Positions 1 to 6,621 of a stretch of 53,750 nt of DNA are shown in pieces. Positions within the stretch are counted from its first letter, which is position 1; the number at the start of each line of letters is the position of its first letter. The position numbers and the translations under genes are program-made. The DNA is from Myxococcales bacterium. GTDB taxonomy: Bacteria; Myxococcota_A; Polyangia; GCA-2747355. The DNA is taken from the NCBI GenBank assembly GCA_020431405.1, contig JAGQIK010000686.1:1-53750 (forward strand), in the 5' to 3' direction. The notes beneath the pieces are model-generated. The model worked only from the letters and a program-made list of their open reading frames with translations, was not told the origin of the DNA and made no database searches.

Positions 1-187
1 CGCCCGCGTCGCGCGCATCGGACGGCGGGCCGACGTCACCCGGCGCGGGGCCATCGGCCGGCGGCCCGTCGGCACGCGGAGCATCGACCGCGGCGTCGAG
101 ACCCCCGTCCGCGTCGGGCGCGGACTGACTGCAGCCGCAGACCAGCGCGGCGAGCACAACCCAAAGACCGACCGTCGACCGCTTCAC
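1..187 (-). CDS. Lipoprotein, N-terminal part (runs off the window)
   Basis: The minus strand has a GTG start at 187..185 followed by a signal peptide: Lys-Arg n-region, hydrophobic core, then the lipobox L-V-C-G-C with the lipidated Cys at residue 19. After it comes a low-complexity stretch rich in Asp, Ala, Pro and Gly, the usual spacer of exported lipoproteins in this kind of genome. Only about 62 codons are visible and the reading frame is open to base 1, so the functional domain lies outside the window and nothing can be said about its role. It diverges from the small lipoprotein gene that starts at 270. Confidence 0.6.
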   Translation of the reverse strand, partial: MKRSTVGLWVVLAALVCGCSQSAPDADGGLDAAVDAPRADGPPADGPAPGDVGPPSDARDAG

Positions 188-226
188 GAACCGACGATAT
201 CACGGAGTCGCGCTCGGAAAGAGGGC

Positions 227-241
227 TGGCGCGATTCGTGC
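227..241 (+). promoter_or_regulatory. Putative sigma-54 promoter (-24/-12) for the 270 lipoprotein gene
   Basis: TGGCGCGATTCGTGC has GG and GC at the spacing of a -24/-12 element (consensus TGGCAC-N5-TTGC), with two mismatches. It ends 29 bases before the GTG start. The same arrangement, with similar spacer bases, precedes the related gene at 5187. An NtrC-type activator is encoded next door. Confidence 0.4.
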
Positions 242-269
242 TTCTCGCAGCCGCGGGAGGTGCCCGTCT

Positions 270-680
270 GTGAATCGACGCCTTGTGATAACCCACGTCT
301 CTTCCGTGGTCCTGCTCGTCTCGGGATGCGCAGCGCAGTGGGACCCGATCAGCAGCCGAGACCTGCTGCTGTTCGAGTCGTGCCTCGACGACATATCGAG
401 GGGCTCGCACTGCGACGCTCCGATGCGCAGCCGCGGCAGGCTGGTCGCCGCGGCGGGCGGCCACTCGTGGCGATACGGGCGACGCAGAGCACACGGCGCG
501 ACGCTGGCCTTCGAAACCGGCGAGTGGTGCGAGGCGATGTCGCGCGACTCCGAATATGTTCGCTATCGCCTGTTGGCCGAGTACGCGCGCGTGCGCGCCG
601 TGCGGCGCCCGACGTGGTTGCTCGAGCGCGGCTGTCCGACGTTGGTGGTGAAACGCTTCGCGCCGAATGCTGGGCGCTAG
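270..680 (+). CDS. Small tetra-cysteine lipoprotein, copy A
   Basis: 136 aa from a GTG start; GGGAGG at 255-260 gives a ribosome binding site nine bases upstream. The first 20 residues are a lipoprotein signal (lipobox V-S-G-C, Cys20). The mature part has four more cysteines: C-x9-C, then a Cys after L-A-F-E-T-G-E-W, then W-L-L-E-R-G-C-P near the end. The same pattern occurs in the gene at 5187, so I regard the two as paralogues flanking the peroxidase/two-component operon. I do not recognise the family. The cysteines might form disulfides or bind a metal or cofactor in the periplasm; that is inference. It converges on the response-regulator gene, which ends 25 bases away. Confidence 0.65.
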   Translation: MNRRLVITHVSSVVLLVSGCAAQWDPISSRDLLLFESCLDDISRGSHCDAPMRSRGRLVAAAGGHSWRYGRRRAHGATLAFETGEWCEAMSRDSEYVRYRLLAEYARVRAVRRPTWLLERGCPTLVVKRFAPNAGR

Positions 681-705
681 TGCTTGGCTTGCCGCTGGCC
701 TTTGG

Positions 706-2097
706 CTACGCGCTAGCGGCGGCCACGACCTTTTTTCGCGGTCGGGCTAGGCCATAGTAGTCCATCTTGTAGCAGAGCTTGCGCCGCGACCAGCGGAGCA
801 GCTTTGCCGCTCGCGACTGGTTGCCGCCGCAGCGCTCGAGTGCGTCGATGATGCTCTGTTTCTCGAGCTCCTGGATTCTCGAGAGAGCCACCTTCATCGG
901 GTCGCGGCTTTCGCTGCGCTGGTGCACCTGCTCGGGCAGGTGCTCGGGCTTGATCGTTCCCTCTTTGCAGAGCGCTACCGTGGTTTCCATGAAGTTGCGC
1001 AGCTCGCGCACGTTGCCTGGCCAGCAGTAGACCTCGAGCGCTTCGAGCGCAGCAGGCGACAGCTCGGGCAGCCTGGTGCGCCCGAACTGATGGCACGCGG
1101 TAGCGATGAAGCGCTTGGCCAACGGCTCGATCGCTTCGGTGCGCGCGCGCAGCGGCGGCAACGTCAGCGATAGCTGTGCCACGCGGTAGTAGAGGTCCTT
1201 TCGGAAATGCCCGTCGGCCATGTCCCTATCGAGATTCTGGTTGGTCGCGGCGATGAAGCGCGCGTCGAAGTCGCGCGGCGTGTGCTCCCCGAGGCGCGTC
1301 ACCTGACGTTGCTCGAGTACGCGCAGCAGCTTGGCTTGGATCTCGGGCGACAGCTCTCCGATCTCGTCGAGAAACACAGTGCCCTTGTCCGCTGCCTCGA
1401 AGAGGCCCTCGCGGTCTACGGCTCCGGTGTAGGCGCCTTTTACGGTGCCGAATAGCTCGCTCTCGACGAGGTCCTTGTTGATCGCCGCACAGTTGAGCGG
1501 CACGAACGGCCCGCCGGCACGGGACGAAGCTTTGTGGATCGCGTGCGCGAACACCTCTTTGCCGGTGCCAGTCTCGCCGAGCAGCAGGATGCTGAGGTTG
1601 GTGTCGGCACCCTGCTTGGCCTTCTCCCAGAGCGCGAGCATCGCGTCCGATCGCAGCACGATGGCAGGCGATGGACCTTGCGTTTGTGGTGGGGCCGTGG
1701 GGCGGCCGATGGCCAGCGCGATCGTGTCTTGCCGATCGAGCCGCGCCTGGATGGCCGCGAGCAGCTCCGCGCGCGTGTACGGCTTGGGCACGTAGTCGTC
1801 GGCGCCGCGATTCATGCCCTCGCGAATGTCGGCGCGCTCCGTGCGGGCCGACAGGAAGATGAACGGCACCGCCGCTGTATCGGGGTGGTCGCGCAGGGTG
1901 TCGAGCACCTCGTAGCCGCCCATCTCCGGCATCATGATGTCGCAGATGACGACATCAGGCAGGCGCTTGAACGCGGCCAAGACGCCAGCTCTGCCATCGG
2001 CTGCGGCTGCCGCCTCGTAGCCTTCTTCCTCGAGCAGCTCGAGGATGTTGTCGCGGATCACCTCGTCGTCCTCTATGACCAGCACACGCTTTCTCAA
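706..2097 (-). CDS. NtrC-family sigma-54-dependent response regulator
   Basis: 463 aa with three domains. Residues 1-120 are a receiver with acidic pocket E9-D10-D11, phospho-acceptor D53 and K105. Residues about 145-375 are the AAA+ domain, with Walker A GETGTGKE at 174-181, the sigma-54 contact loop as GAYTGA (221-226, Tyr in place of the usual Phe) and Walker B VFLDEIGE. The last 60 residues are a Fis-type helix-turn-helix ([11 protein letters not shown]). It is therefore a phosphorylation-controlled activator of sigma-54 promoters. Its start overlaps the stop of the histidine kinase gene by 4 bp, so the kinase is the likely partner. Likely targets are the -24/-12-like sites at 227 and 5142. 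Confidence 0.95.
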   Translation of the reverse strand: MRKRVLVIEDDEVIRDNILELLEEEGYEAAAAADGRAGVLAAFKRLPDVVICDIMMPEMGGYEVLDTLRDHPDTAAVPFIFLSARTERADIREGMNRGADDYVPKPYTRAELLAAIQARLDRQDTIALAIGRPTAPPQTQGPSPAIVLRSDAMLALWEKAKQGADTNLSILLLGETGTGKEVFAHAIHKASSRAGGPFVPLNCAAINKDLVESELFGTVKGAYTGAVDREGLFEAADKGTVFLDEIGELSPEIQAKLLRVLEQRQVTRLGEHTPRDFDARFIAATNQNLDRDMADGHFRKDLYYRVAQLSLTLPPLRARTEAIEPLAKRFIATACHQFGRTRLPELSPAALEALEVYCWPGNVRELRNFMETTVALCKEGTIKPEHLPEQVHQRSESRDPMKVALSRIQELEKQSIIDALERCGGNQSRAAKLLRWSRRKLCYKMDYYGLARPRKKVVAAASA

Positions 2098-3761
2098 GCC
2101 TCCACCTCCTCCTGCGGAACGAACGGTACGCGCACCGTGAAGGTCGTACCGCGCCCCAGCTGACTTTCTACATCGATGGTACCGCCGTGAACGTCGAGCG
2201 ATCGTTTGACGACGGCGAGTCCCAGGCCGGTGCCTGGGATCATCCCCGTGTTGCTGCCGCGGTGAAACGCCTCGAACAGGTGCGGCAGGTCCTCTGGCGG
2301 AATGCCGAGCCCCTGGTCGCTAACCGTGAAGAGCACGGCACCTTCATCGGCTTGCACGGCAAAGCGTACCGACGTGTCGTCGCCCGAGTATTTGAAGGCG
2401 TTGATCAGCAGGTTCGAGAGCACCCGGTTGAGCAGCTTCTCGTCGAGCCACACGCTGGCGCCGTTGACGGAGACATCGTAGTCGAGCTGGCGCTCCTCGC
2501 CGACGAGGTTGCGGGTGGCCTCGACGATGCCGTCGCAGACCTCGCGCAGCGCGAGCTGCTGCGGCTTGAGCTCGAGCAGCCCCGTCTCGGCGTGGCCGAT
2601 CAGCAGCACGTCCTCGAGCATCTGCGTCATCTCCTTGACCGCGTCCTTGACGCGTCCCATGTGCTTGTCGCGTACGGCCTGCGGGCGCTTGCCGTTGCCG
2701 CTGTGCAGGCTCTCGGCCGACGAGAGGATGCGCGCCAGCGGCGTACGAAACTCGTGCGACGCCATCGAGACGAACTTGCTGCGCAGCTCGGCGAGATCCT
2801 TGGCTCGGTCGCGCTCGATGCCGAGCTCGGCTAGCGCCGTCTCGAGTCGTGCGGTGGCCTCGCGCAGCGCGCTCGCGGTGCGCCTCAGGCGCCCGATGAT
2901 GTAGGCCGCCGTCAGCACGGTCAGCACCAGCGCCAACGCGAAGATCACCAGCCGCTGCGTGCGCCCGCTGGCGAGCGCGCGTCGATGCGACATCTCCGAG
3001 ATGTCGAGCGCCGCCATCGCAGGCTTGGCCACCGAAAGCGTGACGATGCGGCGCACGATCGAATCGATGCGCGGCTGAAGCTCCACGATCAGCCGCGCGT
3101 GCGAGAGCGCGATCGCCAGCTGGCGTGCGATCGCGCTCGGCGTCTCGAGCTTGGCCACGGTGCAGCCCGCCTGCGGCTTCTCCTTGGTCTTCGCCTTGAC
3201 GCCTACCGCCGCCAGCGCGCAGCGCGCCTCGCGCACTCGAGCCCGCGTCGAGCCGACGACGAGCAGCGTGACGGCACGCTCGAGCCGCGTCAGCTTCCGA
3301 GCGAGCGGCTCGGTCTGACGCAGTTTTCGCGCGGCTGCAAGAACTCGCTGTAGATTGTGCGGAAAGGCCCGCACCGAGTTTCGCAGCACCGAGTGCGCCG
3401 TCTTGAACGTCTCGACGAGCTGGCCCTTGGTGTCGCGCGCCGACCGATAGCTCGAGAGCTGAGCCTTCACGTCGCTACGCGCGTGTCCGTCTATGAAGGC
3501 CGGAATGACCGCGAGCTGGCGGCTGACGTCGGTCATCTTGTCGCCGACGGCGACGAGCGCGTCGTAGTGCGTCACCACACCGAGGCGCGACTTGGCGATC
3601 TCTTCGTTGAGCCGCGCGTCGAGCTCGAGCGAGCGCCGCAGCGCGCGCGCGAAGCGCATCTGGTCGGCGGGGTTGTCGTCGCGGCGCAGCCTGAGCACGA
3701 TCATCGCGACCAGCGCCACGCCGACGACCAAAGCCGCCGCTCTGAGCGTCCCGATCCTCAT
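2094..3761 (-). CDS. Membrane sensor histidine kinase (DAHL-like sensor)
   Basis: 555 aa. TM1 spans about residues 8-24, a helical periplasmic region about 25-268 and TM2 271-290; then come a coiled-coil linker, HisKA with H336 in ASHEFRTPL and a HATPase_c domain with N-box Asn454, DQGLGIP and GTGLGL. The sensor region contains K-T-A-H-S-V-L-R-N-S, which resembles the signature of all-helical DAHL sensor domains; that assignment is from memory. The gene overlaps the downstream regulator and the upstream peroxidase gene by 4 bp each, so the three are translated as one coupled unit. All kinase motifs look intact, so it should be active. The signal is unknown, but the peroxidase context suggests a periplasmic redox or peroxide cue. 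Confidence 0.93.
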   Translation of the reverse strand: MRIGTLRAAALVVGVALVAMIVLRLRRDDNPADQMRFARALRRSLELDARLNEEIAKSRLGVVTHYDALVAVGDKMTDVSRQLAVIPAFIDGHARSDVKAQLSSYRSARDTKGQLVETFKTAHSVLRNSVRAFPHNLQRVLAAARKLRQTEPLARKLTRLERAVTLLVVGSTRARVREARCALAAVGVKAKTKEKPQAGCTVAKLETPSAIARQLAIALSHARLIVELQPRIDSIVRRIVTLSVAKPAMAALDISEMSHRRALASGRTQRLVIFALALVLTVLTAAYIIGRLRRTASALREATARLETALAELGIERDRAKDLAELRSKFVSMASHEFRTPLARILSSAESLHSGNGKRPQAVRDKHMGRVKDAVKEMTQMLEDVLLIGHAETGLLELKPQQLALREVCDGIVEATRNLVGEERQLDYDVSVNGASVWLDEKLLNRVLSNLLINAFKYSGDDTSVRFAVQADEGAVLFTVSDQGLGIPPEDLPHLFEAFHRGSNTGMIPGTGLGLAVVKRSLDVHGGTIDVESQLGRGTTFTVRVPFVPQEEVEA

Positions 3762-4861
3762 CGGCGTGTGCCTGGCTGCCGGCCGGTGAGCGTCTCGAGG
3801 AACGCGACGATGGAGTGCACCTCGTGCTCGGTGAGGATGTAGCCGAGCTGCACGCGCCCCATGTGGCGCACGGCGTCGTCGAGCGTGGCGGCCGAGCCGT
3901 CGTGAAAGTAGGGCGCCGTGAGCGCGACGTTGCGCAGGCTCGGCACGCGAAAGACGCGCATGTCGCGTTGTTTGCCGGTGACCAGGAAGCGCCCCATGTC
4001 GAGGCGCGTCGGCTGGCGGCCGTCGAGCGCGTCGGCCATCACGCCGAAGCGTTGAAACAGGTTGCCGCCGACGTTGATGCCCTGATGGCAGGTGATGCAG
4101 CCGACGTTCTTGAAGATCTCGTAGCCGGCGCGCTCTCGGTCGGAGAGCTGCGTTTCGCCGCGCAGATAGCGGTCGAACTTGGCGTCGGGTGTCGTCAGCG
4201 AGCGCTGGTAGATCGCGATCGCCGACTCGATGCCATGGCGGGTCACACCGTCTCGATAGCCGGCCGCGAAAAACGCGCTCGCGTAGGCGCGCTCGAGGCG
4301 CGCGACGACGGCCTTCCAGCCGCCGCCGTTCATCACCACGGGGCTCATCAGCGGCGCGCTGAGGTGCTCTTCCAGCGTCTTGTACTTGCCGTCCCAGTTG
4401 TAGCGAAAGTCGAAGGCGACGTTGAAGACGGTGGGCACGTTGTAGGGGCCCGGCGCCGCGCGCGGGTGCGTCGAGCGCGCCTCACCCGGCACCACGCCGC
4501 CGCGGGCGAGATCGTGACAGGTGGTGCAGGCCTTCTTGCCGTCGCCGGAGAGGCGCTTGTCGGCGAACAGCTGCCGGCCGAGGGCAACCCTACGCGGGTC
4601 GAGCGACGAGCCGCGCGGGATCGGCTCGATGGGGTCTTCGCGGGTCGCCAGCTGCTCGTGCGGGATGCGCGAGGCCAGCGGAGGGGCCTCGTGTGACTCC
4701 GCTGCAGCGCAGCCAACCAGCGCCAGCAGCGGCGCCGCGAGCGCACCTCGCCTCCAAGTCGTCCAACCCCATGTCGTCCAACCCCATGTCGTCCAACCCC
4801 ATGTCGTCCAACCCATCGCGTCCGCCGTCGTCCTCGTCCAGCTCGCCAGCCCTCGTCTCAT
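3758..4861 (-). CDS. Di-haem cytochrome c peroxidase / MauG-family lipoprotein
   Basis: 367 aa from the ATG at 4861. Lipobox A-L-V-G-C (Cys51) predicts a lipid-anchored periplasmic protein. Two haem c motifs, CTTCH (112-116) and CITCH (255-259), lie in the two lobes typical of bacterial di-haem peroxidases, which reduce H2O2 with electrons from small cytochromes; MauG-type oxidation chemistry is an alternative. The start is uncertain: in this frame the only start codons close to the signal peptide are ATG 4861 and ATG 4816, neither with a strong ribosome binding site. A 15-bp tandem repeat puts GWTTW repeats just before the hydrophobic core. The open frame continues upstream to 5407, but that part is not protein-like. 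First gene of the operon with the kinase and regulator (4-bp overlap). Confidence 0.88.
   Translation of the reverse strand: MRRGLASWTRTTADAMGWTTWGWTTWGWTTWGWTTWRRGALAAPLLALVGCAAAESHEAPPLASRIPHEQLATREDPIEPIPRGSSLDPRRVALGRQLFADKRLSGDGKKACTTCHDLARGGVVPGEARSTHPRAAPGPYNVPTVFNVAFDFRYNWDGKYKTLEEHLSAPLMSPVVMNGGGWKAVVARLERAYASAFFAAGYRDGVTRHGIESAIAIYQRSLTTPDAKFDRYLRGETQLSDRERAGYEIFKNVGCITCHQGINVGGNLFQRFGVMADALDGRQPTRLDMGRFLVTGKQRDMRVFRVPSLRNVALTAPYFHDGSAATLDDAVRHMGRVQLGYILTEHEVHSIVAFLETLTGRQPGTRR
4758..4816. repeat. 15-bp tandem repeat, four units
   Basis: The unit is gtcgtccaaccccat, three full copies and a fourth that lacks one c (14 bp). On the minus strand it is translated as GWTTW repeats in the n-region of the peroxidase signal peptide. 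A 15-bp unit is five codons, so gain or loss of a unit would lengthen or shorten the leader without a frameshift. Only the ATG in the shortened unit (4816..4814) is in the peroxidase frame. Confidence 0.9.
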
Positions 4862-4956
4862 AGTGCACGAACGCTTTGCACGAACCGAGCCGAAATGCGC
4901 ACGACGTGCGACGCTCTGCAATTCAAGCGCTTTGTGCGACGCTCGATGTGCAGGCA

Positions 4957-4996
4957 GTTGCGCAACCTGTACAGATCGCGCATCCAGTTGCGCAAC
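4957..4996. promoter_or_regulatory. Paired palindromic operator GTTGCGCAAC x2
   Basis: Perfect 10-bp palindromes lie at 4957-4966 and 4987-4996, centres 30 bp apart, about three helical turns, so they face the same side of the DNA. Both sit in the larger context AGTTGCGCAACC. They are about 150-190 bp upstream of the -24/-12-like element at 5142, the usual place for enhancer sites of an NtrC-type activator with a Fis-type HTH. Confidence 0.55.
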
Positions 4997-5141
4997 CGGC
5001 GTCCCACGAGCTGCGATATCGCGAGGAAGCGCAGTGTGTTGCGCAGGCTCTGATCGTCGCGTGCAGCGCGATGCACAACCTCCGCGCTCGAGCTCGAGCC
5101 GCGCCCGCCGCATTACGGCGCGTTGGCTCGTCGCTCGGCGT

Positions 5142-5156
5142 TGGCCCGGCTCGTGC
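5142..5156 (+). promoter_or_regulatory. Putative sigma-54 promoter (-24/-12) for lipoprotein B
   Basis: TGGCCCGGCTCGTGC has GG and GC at -24/-12 spacing and ends 31 bases before the ATG at 5187. It matches the element before copy A (TGGCGCGATTCGTGC) in bases and in distance to the start codon. Two mismatches to TGGCAC-N5-TTGC keep this tentative. Confidence 0.42.
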
Positions 5157-5186
5157 TCTAGGGCCGAAGCTATCGGAGGAATCGTG

Positions 5187-5630
5187 ATGAAGGTTCGTGT
5201 CGTGGTCTCGTCAATCGCTCTCGTCTCGCTGCTCGCCCTGTTGGCCGGCTGCAATCGCTCGCCGGTCAACACGTTGGCCCGCTGGGAGAAGGACCGCTGG
5301 GGGATGTGCGTCGACGCGATGCTCGCGCACTCGGGCTGTCGCCCGAACCAGCCTCGCCAGCGCGCCGCGCTCGGCGTGCTCGTCGCCGACGCCAACCCCA
5401 CCAACATGGGCGCCTACAACGCGCCGCGGCTAGCCGAGCAGAAGCTGGCCTTCGACCCGCTGGGCTACTGCCTCGAACGCAAGCTGCCGATGGACGACTA
5501 CGTCGCGCAGGCGACCGACGCCGATCGGGTCGAGTGGCTGGTGCGGCACGGCTGCCCGCGGCACGTCGCCAGCGGACGCTCTAGAGCGCGCCCGCTTCGT
5601 GCAGAAGCTCCGCGATCTGAATCGCGTTGA
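5187..5630 (+). CDS. Small tetra-cysteine lipoprotein, copy B
   Basis: 147 aa; ATG at 5187 preceded by GGAGGA (5175-5180). Lipoprotein signal with lipobox L-L-A-G-C (Cys22). The mature chain repeats the pattern of the 270 gene: C-x9-C, L-A-F-D-x4-C, then W-L-V-R-H-G-C-P, so four conserved cysteines besides the lipidated one. The last 16 codons overlap the 3' end of asd on the other strand (5581-5630) and look like an Arg-rich read-through tail after the conserved GCP. Family and function are not recognised. Its promoter region holds sigma-54-like and enhancer-like elements, so it is a candidate target of the regulator at 706-2097. Confidence 0.7.
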   Translation: MKVRVVVSSIALVSLLALLAGCNRSPVNTLARWEKDRWGMCVDAMLAHSGCRPNQPRQRAALGVLVADANPTNMGAYNAPRLAEQKLAFDPLGYCLERKLPMDDYVAQATDADRVEWLVRHGCPRHVASGRSRARPLRAEAPRSESR

Positions 5631-6621
5631 GCGCGGCGCCCTTGCGCAGGTTGTCCGAGACGATCCACATGTTGAGCGCGCTGTCGTGCGACGGGTCGCG
5701 CCGGATGCGTCCGACGTAGACGGCGTCCTGTCCCGCGGCGCGGCGCGCCAGCGGATAGGCCGCGTTGGGCGCGTCGTCGATGACCTCCACGCCGTCGGCT
5801 GCGCGCAGCAGCGCACGCGCCTCGTCGGGGTCGATGCGCGTGCGCGTCTCGACGTTGACCGACTCGCAGTGACAGCTCATCACGGGCACGCGCACGGTCG
5901 TCGCGCTCACGCGCATGGTCGGCACGTCGAAGATCTTGCGCGTCTCGTTGATCATCTTGCGCTCTTCGGTGCTGTCGCCTTCGTCTTCGGCGAGAAAGTC
6001 GCCGATCTGCGGCAGGCACTCGAACAGCATCGGGTGCGGAAACTTCTTCGGCTCGGGCAGCGGCGCCGTCGGATCGGCGGCCCAGTGCTTCATCTGATCG
6101 GCGAGCTCGGCGATGGCTTTGGCGCCCGCACCGGAGACGGACTGATAGGTCGAGACGATCACGCGCTCGACGCCCACGGCGCGGTGGATCGGCGCCAGCG
6201 CGACCACCATCTGGATCGTCGAGCAGTTGGGGTTGGCGATGATGCGGCGCGCGCCGTCCTTGACGGCAGCCAGCGCCGCCGAGCCGTTGACCTCGGGCAC
6301 CACCAGCGGCACGTCGGGCGCCATGCGAAACGCGCTCGTGTTGTCGACCACCACGGCGCCAGCCGCCGCGGCCGCCGGTGCGAAGGCTTCGCTCACCGAG
6401 CCGCCCGCCGAAAAGAGCGCCACCTGCACGCCCTCGAAGCTGTGCTCGTCGAGCACGCGCACGGGGTGCTGCTCGCCGCGAAATGTCACCGTCGCGCCCG
6501 CCGAACGCGGCGAGGCCAGCGGCACCAGCTCGTCGACGGCGAAGCGTCGCTGCTCGAGGATCGCCAGCATCTGCTGGCCCACGGCGCCGGTGGCGCCGAC
6601 GACGGCAACTTTGTAGCCCAT
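5581..6621 (-). CDS. asd: Aspartate-semialdehyde dehydrogenase
   Basis: 346 aa, full length. It makes L-aspartate 4-semialdehyde from aspartyl phosphate with NADPH, the branch point to lysine/diaminopimelate, threonine and methionine. Visible motifs are the nucleotide-binding GATGAVG (10-16), the active-site Cys133 in A-N-P-N-C-S-T-I-Q, and the acid/base His251. The ATG overlaps the stop of the transglutaminase gene (TGATG), so translation is coupled. It is the last gene of the operon that begins at 15151. Its 3' end overlaps lipoprotein B tail to tail by 50 bp. Homoserine dehydrogenase and later methionine enzymes are encoded at 45457-48755. Confidence 0.97.
   Translation of the reverse strand: MGYKVAVVGATGAVGQQMLAILEQRRFAVDELVPLASPRSAGATVTFRGEQHPVRVLDEHSFEGVQVALFSAGGSVSEAFAPAAAAAGAVVVDNTSAFRMAPDVPLVVPEVNGSAALAAVKDGARRIIANPNCSTIQMVVALAPIHRAVGVERVIVSTYQSVSGAGAKAIAELADQMKHWAADPTAPLPEPKKFPHPMLFECLPQIGDFLAEDEGDSTEERKMINETRKIFDVPTMRVSATTVRVPVMSCHCESVNVETRTRIDPDEARALLRAADGVEVIDDAPNAAYPLARRAAGQDAVYVGRIRRDPSHDSALNMWIVSDNLRKGAALNAIQIAELLHEAGAL

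Larger units (their letters stand above)
4862..5186. promoter_or_regulatory. Divergent control region between the peroxidase operon and lipoprotein B
   Basis: 325 bases without a convincing gene, between genes that point away from each other. It is rich in short repeats: TGCACGAAC twice (4864-4872, 4877-4885), GTGCGACGCTC twice (4906-4916, 4934-4944), two perfect GTTGCGCAAC palindromes and a degenerate third copy at 5038-5047. A sigma-54-like element lies at 5142-5156 for the plus-strand gene. I found no clear promoter for the minus-strand operon. Confidence 0.5.

Noticed and set aside
4862-5407. Upstream extension of the peroxidase frame
   Set aside because: Composition is not protein-like, it overlaps the divergent lipoprotein gene, and the signal peptide fixes the start at 4861 or 4816.
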